Assembly (NCBI GenBank): GCA_029338675.1
Contig: JAQYAV010000010.1
Span: 1 to 64,000 of the forward strand
DNA length: 64,000 bases
From: Lachnospiraceae bacterium
GTDB taxonomy: Bacteria > Bacillota > Clostridia > Lachnospirales > Lachnospiraceae
Reading direction: 5' to 3'
Within the stretch, counting starts at the first letter, position 1; each line of letters opens with the position of its first letter. The translations under genes were made by a program, and so were the position numbers. Below the pieces are notes generated by a model. That model made no database searches. It was not told the DNA's origin and was given only the letters and a program-made list of their open reading frames with translations. Of the stretch, positions 9,373-18,788 are shown in pieces.

Positions 9373-9797
9373 AAGATTGTAAACGGTCCATCGTTTATGA
9401 GACTTATTTTCATATCTGCCCCAAATGAACCTGACTGAACACTTCCATATTCATTTTCAACACGTTGTAGAAAGTATTCGTAGAGTTCTTCTGCCATATC
9501 TGGTTTTGCTGCATTCACAAAGCTTGGGCGGTTTCCCTTTCTGCAATCTGCATAAAGTGTAAACTGTGACACAACTAGAAATTGTCCATTTACGTCCTTA
9601 ATACTTAAATTGGTTTTATCATTTTCATCTTGAAATATTCTAAGTTTGATAAGCTTATCAACGGTCTTATCTATCATTTCCTTTGTATCGCCTTCACCTA
9701 TCCCAAGAAAAACCAATAAACCCTTTTTTATTTCACCAATTACGTTGCCCTCTACCTTTACAGCAGCCTCTAATACTCTTTGTACTACAACCTTCAT
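9360..9797 (-). CDS. dtd: D-aminoacyl-tRNA deacylase
   Basis: A 145-residue DTD protein that hydrolyses D-amino acids mischarged on tRNA (and Gly-tRNA-Ala). It contains [17 protein letters not shown], the active-site [17 protein letters not shown] and the C-terminal [11 protein letters not shown] (cross-subunit Gly-cisPro region: GPF/T). The ATG of MKVVV follows GAGGTGG; upstream in-frame residues lack support. Confidence 0.95.
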   Translation of the reverse strand: MKVVVQRVLEAAVKVEGNVIGEIKKGLLVFLGIGEGDTKEMIDKTVDKLIKLRIFQDENDKTNLSIKDVNGQFLVVSQFTLYADCRKGNRPSFVNAAKPDMAEELYEYFLQRVENEYGSVQSGSFGADMKISLINDGPFTILWEL

Positions 9798-9933
9798 GTT
9801 CCACCTCTTATATTTTCTCGTATTTATATTACTACATAGTTGTATCATAAATTTATCAAGCATTCAATTTATTCATTATATATTCCAAGCGCTTTTGCTT
9901 AGCAGCATTTAAGTAATAATAAGTATAATAAGC

Positions 9934-9977
9934 AAAAATAAAGGCCTAAATACAATCACTATGATAATATTCAGGCC
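9934..9977 (-). terminator. Rho-independent terminator after the 281-residue membrane protein gene
   Basis: An 11-bp stem (GGCCTAAATAC at 9943-9953 with ATATTCAGGCC at 9967-9977, one G-U pair) is followed on the minus strand by TTTATTTTT. Confidence 0.7.
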
Positions 9978-9998
9978 CTGTTTTTATATTATTTATTG

Positions 9999-10844
9999 TT
10001 ATATCTTTAATTTCTCTTTCTGACTTTTCTCTAATTCGTCATATTTTCTCTGCAATTCCTCAAGGGTAGTTTCATTTCTAATAAGTTTTGCACCTGGAAG
10101 CTTAACATTTCTTCCATGCTTGCTCAAAAATCTATATGCAATCATAAATCCAATTTCATCAAAGTTTGTAAAGAATTTATTGTTTACATCTTCAATACAT
10201 TCGTCAATATCAGCATAATCATTGCTTTCAACTAAATCAAAAACTTCGTTATAGCTATCTAAACAATGTTTTAACTGCATCATCTCATCCGAAGAAATGC
10301 TTTGAATTGGAAAGGATCTTATATACACTCTGAACCAATCATTACCACCTTTATACCATTCAGCAACAGATTGATAATCCCTGTTCATAGCGGCAACCTC
10401 ACTTGCCCAAAATTCGCTAACATAAGATGCGTCAATAATCCTTTCTATCTCTGTATCTGACAAATTAAGCTTATATTTTTCATTAAATTTCTTAACACAT
10501 TTCTTTCTTTTTGGCACAGCCTTACTAAGACCTGAGGTATCATATTTTTTAGTGTTCTCAGTTCTTTCAACCCTTGTTACTTTAGATGCTGCACTTGGCT
10601 CTTCTAGTGATTTAGAACCAAACAAAGCCTTACATAATAAAGATAAAACCAATACAGGAATTCCTATTAAAACTACTATTATCAAAAGTATACTAAGGGC
10701 AGCCGGAACAACTGATCCAAAGACACCAGCTAAAATCAAAAAAACAATAATTGCAGGAAAATTGCTTTCCATCTTTTTGTATACTTTTCTATTGTTTCTT
10801 CCTACCAAAAAGTACCACAAAAGAAATACTCCTACTATTCCCAT
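9999..10844 (-). CDS. Membrane protein of unknown function
   Basis: 281 residues, family not recognised. Hydrophobic segments at about 1-14 and 29-70 suggest two or three membrane passes. A basic linker with KVTRVERTE and PKRKKCVKKF follows, then a soluble acidic domain (about 120-280) ending in a Lys/Glu-rich helix (TTLEELQRKYDELEKSQKEK). The start ATG lies nine bases after AGGGAGG. It follows yebC on the same strand after 53 bp and has its own terminator. The C-terminal domain may be cytoplasmic by the positive-inside rule. Confidence 0.75.
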   Translation of the reverse strand: MGIVGVFLLWYFLVGRNNRKVYKKMESNFPAIIVFLILAGVFGSVVPAALSILLIIVVLIGIPVLVLSLLCKALFGSKSLEEPSAASKVTRVERTENTKKYDTSGLSKAVPKRKKCVKKFNEKYKLNLSDTEIERIIDASYVSEFWASEVAAMNRDYQSVAEWYKGGNDWFRVYIRSFPIQSISSDEMMQLKHCLDSYNEVFDLVESNDYADIDECIEDVNNKFFTNFDEIGFMIAYRFLSKHGRNVKLPGAKLIRNETTLEELQRKYDELEKSQKEKLKI

Positions 10845-10897
10845 ATCTCACTACCTCCCTTAACTATTTCGTTTACAGGTATCAAGATATACATATT

Positions 10898-11626
10898 TTA
10901 CTCGTCCCAGTTATGATAAACGCTCTGAACATCATCGTCGTCATCAAGCATATCTAATATTCTATTCATCTTCTTGATGTCATCTTCTGATGTAAGCTCT
11001 ACATAGTTCTGTGGAATCATAGTAACTTCTGCAGATGCCATTGTAATATTTTCCTTCTCAAGGGTTTCTCTTACCGTAGTGAAGTCTTCTGGAGTAGTGA
11101 TAATCTCGAAGCTATCTTCCTCCTCTGCGAAGTCCTCTGCTCCTGCATCTAATGCAAGCATCATAAGGTCATCTGCATTCATATCGCACTCTTCCTTGTC
11201 GATAATAATCTGACCCTTCTCATCAAACATATATGATACACAACCTGTTGTTCCAACATTTCCGCCACCCTTTGTAAATGCGTTACGTACATTAGAAGCT
11301 GTTCTATTCTTATTATCTGTAAGCGCATTAACAATAATAGCTGTTCCACTTGGGCCATATCCTTCATATGTAATAGATACATAGTTAACTGAATTTGCAT
11401 CACCTGCTGCCTTCTTGATACCTCTTTCAATAGTATCATTAGGCATGTTGTTTGCCTTTGCCTTAGCAATAACATCACGAAGCTTGCTGTTGTTAGCTGG
11501 ATCTGCTCCACCTTCCTTAACAGCTACTGCGATTTCTCTTCCGATAATTGTAAAAATCTTACCCTTTGCAGCATCATTTTTTTCTTTCTTATGCTTAATA
11601 TTGGCAAATTTTGAATGTCCTGACAT
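10898..11626 (-). CDS. yebC: YebC/PmpR-type transcriptional or translational regulator
   Basis: A 242-residue YebC/TACO1 protein beginning [23 protein letters not shown], with the family [14 protein letters not shown] and DAGAEDF motifs. Relatives have been described as DNA-binding regulators and, more recently, as factors that help translation through difficult proline-type sequences; I cannot tell which applies here. It has a strong AAGGAGT ribosome site that overlaps the stop of the upstream CBS gene. Confidence 0.93.
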   Translation of the reverse strand: MSGHSKFANIKHKKEKNDAAKGKIFTIIGREIAVAVKEGGADPANNSKLRDVIAKAKANNMPNDTIERGIKKAAGDANSVNYVSITYEGYGPSGTAIIVNALTDNKNRTASNVRNAFTKGGGNVGTTGCVSYMFDEKGQIIIDKEECDMNADDLMMLALDAGAEDFAEEEDSFEIITTPEDFTTVRETLEKENITMASAEVTMIPQNYVELTSEDDIKKMNRILDMLDDDDDVQSVYHNWDE

Positions 11627-11631
11627 TTTTA

Positions 11632-12477
11632 TTACTCCTTATCTTCTATAATGTTTTCTTCTATTTTGTCTATCTGTACAATAGTTATCATCTTATCACA
11701 TATTTCTTTTGGTGTAAATCGGTAACCATCATGTTCAATCTGAATTATTTCATCTCCACTTGAAGGAAGTCTTCCTAGCTTATATAACATAAAGCCATTA
11801 ACAGTCTCTAAATCTTCTTCTGGTAATTCAATATCAATCAACTCGGAAATATCATCCAATGATGCTCCTCCGCTAACAATATAGCTGTCCTTACCTATGC
11901 ACTTAATCTCTTCCTCAACGCCCTCATCATGTTCATCTAAAATGTTACCAACTATCTCCTCAATAATATCTTCCATAGTAACTAAGCCTTCTGTTTGTCC
12001 GTATTCATCAACAATAATAGACATATGCAGCATTTTTTTCTGCATTTCCTGTAACAGCTTGGATATATTATATGTAGGATGAATAAAAAATGGTTCCTCC
12101 ATAACCTTTGTTATGGAAGTATCCTGATCTATCATATATGCGGCAATCATGTCCTTAATATGAACAACACCAATTATGTTATCAATATCCTCTTCAAAAA
12201 CAGGATATCTTGAGAAATTATTCTCTATTGCAAAGGAAAGGGCATCCTTTACAACCATATCATTTTCGATACCAATTATCTTTTGTCTATTGGTCATTAT
12301 ATCTCTTGCATCTTTTTCACTAAATTCAAAGATATTAGAAATCATTTCAGCTTCGCTATCTTCAATTATGCCCTGCTCGTATCCTTCCTCAACCATTGAT
12401 AAAATTTCTTCTTCTACCTTATCCTCATGCCTTTTAGAAAAGAATTTTCTTCGGCTACTGGGCCCATTTTGTGACAT
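11632..12477 (-). CDS. CorC/HlyC-type CBS domain protein
   Basis: 281 residues with paired CBS domains (about 65-185: [12 protein letters not shown]..., [33 protein letters not shown]) and a C-terminal CorC_HlyC domain (about 200-280: [15 protein letters not shown]). It has no DUF21 membrane domain, so it resembles cytosolic CorC rather than the membrane hemolysin-like proteins. The role in divalent-cation handling is by family only. The start is the ATG of MSQNGPSS behind AGGAG. Confidence 0.85.
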   Translation of the reverse strand: MSQNGPSSRRKFFSKRHEDKVEEEILSMVEEGYEQGIIEDSEAEMISNIFEFSEKDARDIMTNRQKIIGIENDMVVKDALSFAIENNFSRYPVFEEDIDNIIGVVHIKDMIAAYMIDQDTSITKVMEEPFFIHPTYNISKLLQEMQKKMLHMSIIVDEYGQTEGLVTMEDIIEEIVGNILDEHDEGVEEEIKCIGKDSYIVSGGASLDDISELIDIELPEEDLETVNGFMLYKLGRLPSSGDEIIQIEHDGYRFTPKEICDKMITIVQIDKIEENIIEDKE

Positions 12478-12490
12478 ATTCACTTCTCCT

Positions 12491-12832
12491 TTATATTTCA
12501 AGACTAATTCTAAGCGCATCATTAACTCTTCTTAGAATTGTACCATCCAAATGACAAACCTTTTCTTTTAATCTTTGTTTATCAATTGTCCTTACTTGTT
12601 CTAATAGTATAACAGAATCTTTCGCAATATCGCAATACCTGGAATCTAGTTCAACATGAGTAGGAAGCTTAGCCTTATGTAATTGCGATGTAATAGCCGC
12701 AACGATAACTGTAGAGCTATGCTTATTTCCTGTCTCATTTTGGATTACTAAAACAGGTCTTATTCCACCTTGCTCTGACCCTACAACAGGTCTTAAATCA
12801 GCATAATATATATCGCCTCTTCGAATAATCAA
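12491..12832 (-). CDS. mazF: MazF/NdoA-type endoribonuclease toxin
   Basis: About 113 residues with the MazF core [23 protein letters not shown] and [21 protein letters not shown]. MazF toxins cut mRNA at short sequences. The likely start is TTG at 12832, giving [13 protein letters not shown] as in B. subtilis NdoA, behind GGAG; a GTG nine bases upstream is possible. The gene follows alr, as in the alr-ndoAI-ndoA order, but the 73-bp gap leaves no room for the antitoxin. Confidence 0.93.
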   Translation of the reverse strand: MIIRRGDIYYADLRPVVGSEQGGIRPVLVIQNETGNKHSSTVIVAAITSQLHKAKLPTHVELDSRYCDIAKDSVILLEQVRTIDKQRLKEKVCHLDGTILRRVNDALRISLEI

Positions 12833-12905
12833 TTTCCACACTCCTATAGTTTTTGTAACTACTAAAAGTATTTCCAATTTAAGACCAGTATATTCAATAA
12901 AAAAT

Positions 12906-14084
12906 TTAGTTGTGATTTGCTAATAAATACTTTACACAAATTGTATCTTGATTGTTCTCATGATAAACTCTTGGAACACGTCTTCCTATATTACAAACGA
13001 ATTCGTAATTAAAGCTTGCTGCTGGAGCTGCAACCTCTTCAACACCTATACATTTGTCACCGCATTTTCCAACTAATATTACTTCGTCTTTGACCTTTAC
13101 ATCATCAATATCAGTAACATCAATCATAAGCTGATCCATGCAAACTCTTCCAATAACGTTGGCATATTGACCATTAATTATTACTTTACCAACATTAGAT
13201 TGAGCTCTTGGATAGCCATCTGCGTAGCCAACAGCAACTGTTGCCACCTTAGTTCTTCTACTTGTAACAAATGTTCCACCATAGCCTACTCCAACACCCT
13301 CATCAAGCATCTTAACATGAATAACATGTGATATAAGCGACATAACTGGTTTAAGTAAAATTGATTTGTCTACCTCATCAGATGGATAAAGGCCATAAGT
13401 AACGATTCCAAGTCTTACCATATCAAATTCATCATCATCTAAATCCATTGTTCCTGCGCTATTATCAATATGTCTAAGCTTAAACGAAACACCTGCCTCG
13501 TTCATCTGTTGGATAAACCACTTAAATCTATCCTTTTGAAGCATAGAAAATGTTTTATCTGTCTCATCTGCTTTAGCATAATGAGTAAATATACCCTCAA
13601 TGTCAAGTCCCTCTAAATCCTTTAATATTAATGCTTTAGAGACGCCTTCTTCAGATACCTCAAAGCCTATTCTTGACATACCAGTATCAACCTTAATATG
13701 CACCTTAACCTTTTGACCCATTGAAACAGCCAAATCAGACATTTTCTTACATTCCTCAACATCATATACTGTTTGAGTAATGTCATATTTTATTAGTTTC
13801 TTGTAATCACTAGAATCTGTATAACCAATTATTAATATAGGTGTGTCAATTCCAGCATTTCTAAGTTCAATTGCCTCATCAATTGTTGCAACGCCATAAT
13901 AATCAGCAATATCTCCTATTCTCTTAGCAATCTCAACAGCCCCATGACCATATGCATCTGCCTTTATTACTGCCAAGACCTTCATATCAGGCTTAACTCT
14001 TTTCTTCATCTGGAATAAGTTAAATCTGAGATTATCCATATCAATTCTGGCAAATACTCTATTGTATCCAATATTAGCCTGCAT
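12906..14084 (-). CDS. alr: Alanine racemase
   Basis: A 392-residue PLP enzyme that makes D-alanine for peptidoglycan. The PLP lysine is in [16 protein letters not shown] (about 43) and the C-terminal catalytic tyrosine in GVGYGGTFV (about 268). The ATG follows GGGAG and overlaps the end of nnr by 11 bp, so coupling is likely. mazF lies 73 bp downstream. Confidence 0.96.
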   Translation of the reverse strand: MQANIGYNRVFARIDMDNLRFNLFQMKKRVKPDMKVLAVIKADAYGHGAVEIAKRIGDIADYYGVATIDEAIELRNAGIDTPILIIGYTDSSDYKKLIKYDITQTVYDVEECKKMSDLAVSMGQKVKVHIKVDTGMSRIGFEVSEEGVSKALILKDLEGLDIEGIFTHYAKADETDKTFSMLQKDRFKWFIQQMNEAGVSFKLRHIDNSAGTMDLDDDEFDMVRLGIVTYGLYPSDEVDKSILLKPVMSLISHVIHVKMLDEGVGVGYGGTFVTSRRTKVATVAVGYADGYPRAQSNVGKVIINGQYANVIGRVCMDQLMIDVTDIDDVKVKDEVILVGKCGDKCIGVEEVAAPAASFNYEFVCNIGRRVPRVYHENNQDTICVKYLLANHN

Positions 14085-15585
14085 AATAATCTCCCTCTAA
14101 AACCTTCATAATACTTTTGACTATATCGCTAGCAATCATACTATACTTGCCTTTAATAATTGCTGCTTTTTGTCCAGCCAAGCCATGAATATATACACCA
14201 AGCTTAGCTGCCTCATATATATCGAGACCCTGACCACATAGACTTGCAATTATACCTGACAATACATCTCCAGAGCCACCTGTAGCCATACCATTATTAC
14301 CTGTAATATTAATATATGCTTTTGTTTCTCCATTAGATACTATTGTTCTAGAATCTTTGAGAACAACTGTTACATTATGCTCCTTAGCAAAATGTTTAGC
14401 AATATCATATTTTGACTCTTTAATCTCGCCAGTCTTCATACTTGTTAATCTAGACATCTCTGCCAAATGAGGAGTTACAACAACCTTTGCCTTTGTATTG
14501 TCTAGCATTTCAACATTCTCAGCTACTATATTAATTCCATCTGCATCTAAGACTATTGTCTTCTCAAAATCTCTAAAAACCTTCTCTACTATATATCTTG
14601 AGCAATCACTCACACCAAGTCCTGGGCCTAAAACAATAACATCAGCCCACTCCATAACAGCCTTTACGCCCTCTCTTGTAGATTCCTTAGAATCTGGATT
14701 ATACGTTGTAAGCATTGCCTCTGGGAGCTTAGTCTGTAATATATATCTGTTATCCTCTACAGTGCATACTCTTACTAAACCGCATCCCATTCTATAAGCT
14801 GCCTCAGCTGCAAACATAGCAGCTCCCGCCATATTCTTGCAGCCACCAATAACACCAATCTTACCATAGCTTCCCTTATGGCTGTCAGCTCTTCTAAATG
14901 GTAATAATTTATCAACATCTTCCTCATCATAAGTAAATAGCTTTGGTGAAATAAAATCAATTGCCTGCTTAGGGAACCCAATATCAACCACCTTAACGTT
15001 TCCTGCGTATTCATTTCCCTTGCCATTCAAAAGTCCAAGCTTCATAAGCCCAAATGTAATAGTTTCATTAACCTTTACAGCAGTACCCAAAATAAAACCA
15101 GTATCTGAATCAATTCCCGAAGGAATATCTATGGCAATCTTATATGCATCCATATCATTCATCATGTGAATGACCTCTGCATGACCTCCAATAACAGCTC
15201 TGTTAAGACCACAGCCAAATATTCCATCAATCAAAACATCGTAGCCATAATTTAATACTTCATCAACAATTTTAACGCCAACCTTCTTAGCTATATCATA
15301 CTGGTGCATAAATGCTTCGCTCTTATTAGCAAGCTTGTTCAACCAATATACTTCAACCGTATATCCCATCTGAACCAACATTCTTGCTGCAGCAATACCA
15401 TCTCCACCGTTATTACCACTTTCCACCACAACCAAAATTCTGCTTTTTGAATCAAATTTGCTAGTTACTGCCTTACATATCTCAAGTGCAGCTCTTTCCA
15501 TAAGCACCATCTGTGGAATTCCAATATTATCTATTGTATACGCGTCAATACGCGACATTTCATTTCCACTTGCAATATATCTCAT
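14074..15585 (-). CDS. nnr: Bifunctional NAD(P)H-hydrate epimerase/dehydratase
   Basis: 503 residues. The N-terminal YjeF epimerase domain (about 1-210) has GNNGGDGIAAARML and the C-terminal ribokinase-like dehydratase domain (about 225-500) has GSYGKIGVIGG and the GNNGMATGGSGDVLSG nucleotide motif. It repairs hydrated NAD(P)H, using ADP in the dehydratase step. The ATG follows AGGAGG. It is the first gene of the nnr-alr-mazF group. Confidence 0.95.
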   Translation of the reverse strand: MRYIASGNEMSRIDAYTIDNIGIPQMVLMERAALEICKAVTSKFDSKSRILVVVESGNNGGDGIAAARMLVQMGYTVEVYWLNKLANKSEAFMHQYDIAKKVGVKIVDEVLNYGYDVLIDGIFGCGLNRAVIGGHAEVIHMMNDMDAYKIAIDIPSGIDSDTGFILGTAVKVNETITFGLMKLGLLNGKGNEYAGNVKVVDIGFPKQAIDFISPKLFTYDEEDVDKLLPFRRADSHKGSYGKIGVIGGCKNMAGAAMFAAEAAYRMGCGLVRVCTVEDNRYILQTKLPEAMLTTYNPDSKESTREGVKAVMEWADVIVLGPGLGVSDCSRYIVEKVFRDFEKTIVLDADGINIVAENVEMLDNTKAKVVVTPHLAEMSRLTSMKTGEIKESKYDIAKHFAKEHNVTVVLKDSRTIVSNGETKAYINITGNNGMATGGSGDVLSGIIASLCGQGLDIYEAAKLGVYIHGLAGQKAAIIKGKYSMIASDIVKSIMKVLEGDYYAG

Positions 15586-15719
15586 ATTTATTCCTCCTGA
15601 TATGCTTAAATCATAGCATATTAATTAAAACATATTTTTCTCAGAAAACATAGTATATTAAAGTATAATTATATTACATAAATACTTGTTAATCAAGCAA
15701 ATGCAAGATAATATAGCAT

Positions 15720-15755
15720 AAAAAAAGTAGCTGACTTATCACTAAATCAACTACT
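15720..15755 (-). terminator. Rho-independent terminator at the end of the peptide cluster
   Basis: The stem AGTAGTTG/CAGCTACT (one G-U pair; 15748-15755 with 15726-15733) is followed on the minus strand by TTTTTTT. It lies 50 bp after the 42-residue membrane peptide and ends the operon that starts near 20.5 kb. The remaining 130 bp up to nnr hold only AT-rich promoter-like sequence. Confidence 0.8.
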
Positions 15756-15805
15756 CTTAACACTTTTCGTTTATTCAATTATGCTTCCCTGCATTTTCTA
15801 TATCG

Positions 15806-15934
15806 TCATGTTGATATTATTACTCCACTTCCCTTCTTTCTTTTAATCTTTCTTACTATCATGACGATTAAATAAACCACCTGGTAAATTGGAATGATTA
15901 CAAATGGAGTACATATCGTTACAAGATACATCAT
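15806..15934 (-). CDS. Small basic membrane peptide, last gene of the peptide cluster
   Basis: 42 residues. A hydrophobic segment of about 25 residues (from MMYLVTICTPFVIIP to LIVMIV) is followed by the basic stretch RKIKRKKG and a short tail. The ATG has AGGTGA ten bases upstream; the only alternative is the next ATG. It sits 105 bp downstream of the ABC gene and before the cluster terminator, so it is probably co-transcribed. Self-immunity or an accessory transporter role is conceivable by position only. It matches no family I recognise and could be the remnant of a larger membrane protein. Confidence 0.5.
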   Translation of the reverse strand: MMYLVTICTPFVIIPIYQVVYLIVMIVRKIKRKKGSGVIIST

Positions 15935-16039
15935 TGCAAATGAATCACCTATCGTAAAAACCCCATATACTTACTTTTATATTATAATTCTTTATAGGTT
16001 TGTGAATTAATTTATAAAGACAAACAATTCATAATATAC

Positions 16040-17755
16040 TTACGCTACAATCAATCTTCCTTCATTTAATCTAAGTACCGAATCACAATTATATAATATA
16101 CTCTCGTTGTGAGTAATTATAATTAATGTTTTATCCTTGTATTCTTTATAGAAATTCTCCATAACAATACGTTCTGTCTTAGAATCAAGTGCAGCAGTTG
16201 GTTCATCAAGAATCAATATTTTCTTCTTACCTGCAAATGCTCTTGCTAACATTAATCTTTGTTGCTGTCCATTAGATAAAGTAGAGCCGCTTTCTCCTAC
16301 AATAGAATCTATTCCACCTTCCATTCCAAGAACCTCATCTAATAAGCAAGCTTTTTTAAGCGCCGCACATACCTCTTCTCTAGAAATATTGCCATTTCCA
16401 AAGGCCACATTATTATATATTGTATCTTGCAAAACTATTGATTGTGCAGAAACATAGCTAACATATCTGCTTATTTGTTCCACCGATAGGTTCTTACACT
16501 CTGTTCCTCCTAGTTTAACAGACCCCTTTTCTGGTGTCCACAAATCGTACAAAAGCTTAACTAATGTACTTTTTCCTTCTCCTGTTCGTCCTACTATTCC
16601 ATAGCTTCCTCCATAGGCGAAGGTATAGCTGAAATTCTCATATATCTTACGTTCTCTACTGTATCCAAAGGTTACGTCTTTATATTCCAGCGGTGGTGTA
16701 AGTGTATTAAGTATTTCACCGCTTCGGGTAATACTATTTTCCAAATAAACTGTATTTACTCTTTCGTACATTGGTCTTATCTGACACATATCTATAGAAA
16801 GACTCCACATCCCATCAAAATATCCCACTAAATCTCTAGTACTATTGATGTATGTAACAAAATAACCTATGGACATAGCACCTGTCATAATGCTGTATCC
16901 ACTAAAGCCTAAAACAGCACACAAGGTAAGCTGCGATATTAATCCCATAGAAGAATTTCCTAGCATGCTTGTCAAAATCATTCGTTTATTCAAACGATAA
17001 TTTGCCTTCATTTTTTCGTCCATTCGTTCAACAAAGCTATTCTTAAGACCTGACATAATCATTTCAGATGGATTTTCAAATAAATCCTGTATACTAGATA
17101 CATATTCAGCCATATTATCTCTTGTATCCTTACTAAATATAATAACACCCTTTGAGACAATTCTTTGAACAATATATGACAGTCCCTGTATCGCTACGAT
17201 AATTAATACAATTTTATAATTTATTGCCGCCAGAAAGATAAGTGTTCCAATTAAATTAAGTCCAATTCCAACTATATTGAATATATTACCTATAACAAAA
17301 TTTGTTACTATTGATATATCCTGCATTACAAGCTCAAACAATTCGCCACCAATTGTTTCAGTAAAATATCTTCCTTTTTTCTTCAATATTTTGTCAACCA
17401 TCATACTTCTAATTTTCATTTCACTTTTCAGCTGTAACACTGTTGATAAATATTTATTTAGGAAAGAAACTATTGATTGCGCTAATGTCAAACAAATATA
17501 TCCTATTATTCCGATAAATAATGTCTTAGCACCTATATGCTTGGCACTTATCCCATCTATTATATATGCATACAATAAGTAAATTGAAAATGAAACAATC
17601 ATGGACGCTACATTCAAAATACCAATTTTTATAATAGAAGAAATATTTGATTTTAATATATAATTTGTTACGTTATTTTCTTTTAAATTAATCTTTTTCA
17701 TATTCAACTTCATATTCGACTTCATATTCGACTTCATATTCAACTTCATATTCAA
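16040..17755 (-). CDS. ABC transporter (fused membrane and ATPase domains), candidate peptide exporter
   Basis: 571 residues: a six-helix exporter-type membrane domain (about 30-330) and an ATPase domain (about 345-571) with Walker A GRTGEGKST, signature LSNGQQQRLMLARAF, Walker B KILILDEPTAALD and H-loop ITHN. No peptidase C39 domain is present, which fits with the separate S8 protease just upstream. The start lies 1 bp after the protease stop. The first 20 residues are a repeat of Met-Lys-Leu/Ser-Asn coded by 12-bp tandem repeats, so any of several ATGs could be used. By context it exports the matured peptide or protects the producer. Confidence is high for the family and moderate for the substrate. 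Confidence 0.92.
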   Translation of the reverse strand: MNMKLNMKSNMKSNMKLNMKKINLKENNVTNYILKSNISSIIKIGILNVASMIVSFSIYLLYAYIIDGISAKHIGAKTLFIGIIGYICLTLAQSIVSFLNKYLSTVLQLKSEMKIRSMMVDKILKKKGRYFTETIGGELFELVMQDISIVTNFVIGNIFNIVGIGLNLIGTLIFLAAINYKIVLIIVAIQGLSYIVQRIVSKGVIIFSKDTRDNMAEYVSSIQDLFENPSEMIMSGLKNSFVERMDEKMKANYRLNKRMILTSMLGNSSMGLISQLTLCAVLGFSGYSIMTGAMSIGYFVTYINSTRDLVGYFDGMWSLSIDMCQIRPMYERVNTVYLENSITRSGEILNTLTPPLEYKDVTFGYSRERKIYENFSYTFAYGGSYGIVGRTGEGKSTLVKLLYDLWTPEKGSVKLGGTECKNLSVEQISRYVSYVSAQSIVLQDTIYNNVAFGNGNISREEVCAALKKACLLDEVLGMEGGIDSIVGESGSTLSNGQQQRLMLARAFAGKKKILILDEPTAALDSKTERIVMENFYKEYKDKTLIIITHNESILYNCDSVLRLNEGRLIVA

Positions 17756-17758
17756 CTT
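17699..17758. repeat. Five 12-bp tandem repeats at the start of the ABC transporter gene
   Basis: Five copies of CATATTCRACTT (plus strand) run without gaps from codon 1 of the ABC gene to one base into the protease stop codon. Each unit codes four residues (N-M-K-L/S), so gain or loss of a copy keeps the frame and adds or removes a possible ATG start. Confidence 0.95.
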
Positions 17759-18788
17759 AACATTTTGCTCCTACACTATTGTAACATGCATCATACAATG
17801 TATATGCATACTCTAAGCTGTCAACCTTTAACATTTTTATACTTATGCCTAGTCGATCTTTTAATATTTGAAATAATGGTCCAATATTTGTTAAAAGATA
17901 ATTATTATTTATATCCCATAATCTGTTTTTTCTAACTATTTCCGAATTATCACATTCCAAATATTCACATAATAAATAAATTAGTTTGTGATAGTTTTCC
18001 TCGTTTTCAACCAAATATTTTTCTCTAGCTATATCAAAGCTTGTCTCTAAAATACTTTCTTTTTCTTGTTCATTAAAAACACGTTCACAAACATCTTTAT
18101 TAACATTTTTTTCTAAAGCATCAATAATATCTATATTATTTATGTCATTTTCACATAAGAATGAATCAAAAAGAAGTTTTGCAATAATTCCAGTAGCAAT
18201 AGCAGTAGCTCTACTATTTCCCAAAAAACATTCACACAAAAGTTTTCTTCCTTCTACAATATAATTTTTATTATCACAAATCATTTGCACAGCTTTTTTT
18301 CTATCAAAGGCATAACTATACCCCTCTATGTTTGCACCTAAAACACCAATAACCCCTGGATAATTTGCAATTGCACTTGACTTTCTTCCATTTTGAACCG
18401 CAGCAACTAACACCTTTCCAGAAGCAGTTATTTCATCGCATATTTTCTTAATTTGAGGATCTTCATCTTCTACAATCAAGCTTGAACAAACAGAAATAAT
18501 ATCTACATCTAATGTTTTAGCAAAGGACAGTCCTTCTGCAAAGGTTCTAATATTAGCTCTTCCCGATATTCCCATCACGTTAACAGCATAAACATCTATA
18601 TTATCAAACACAGACCACATTGTATTTACACATACAGTACCATGTCCATTATAATCAGTTGCATTATCTTTATATACTATTTTCTCATCATAGTAATCGT
18701 AATATATTTGTTTTCTAAGCTTTATTCTATTGTCAACTAATTCGTCTGCTATTCCTGTATCTAAAATAGCTACTTTAATATTTCTCAC
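17757..18788 (-). CDS. Subtilisin-like (S8) serine protease without signal peptide, candidate leader peptidase
   Basis: About 343 residues. Counting from the GTG at 18788, the catalytic Asp is in VAILDTG (D10), His in YNGHGT (H49), the oxyanion Asn in AAVQNGR (N133) and Ser in GNSRATA (S192), so the triad is complete, although the Ser motif is GNS instead of the usual GTS. The catalytic domain ends near 205; the remaining 140 residues are not recognised. There is no signal peptide or propeptide, which suggests a cytosolic enzyme. GTG shares one base with the maturase TAG stop and follows AGGTG, so coupling is likely; an earlier GTG (18797) is less well placed. Between a maturase and an exporter, leader removal is the best guess. 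Confidence 0.88.
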   Translation of the reverse strand: MRNIKVAILDTGIADELVDNRIKLRKQIYYDYYDEKIVYKDNATDYNGHGTVCVNTMWSVFDNIDVYAVNVMGISGRANIRTFAEGLSFAKTLDVDIISVCSSLIVEDEDPQIKKICDEITASGKVLVAAVQNGRKSSAIANYPGVIGVLGANIEGYSYAFDRKKAVQMICDNKNYIVEGRKLLCECFLGNSRATAIATGIIAKLLFDSFLCENDINNIDIIDALEKNVNKDVCERVFNEQEKESILETSFDIAREKYLVENEENYHKLIYLLCEYLECDNSEIVRKNRLWDINNNYLLTNIGPLFQILKDRLGISIKMLKVDSLEYAYTLYDACYNSVGAKC

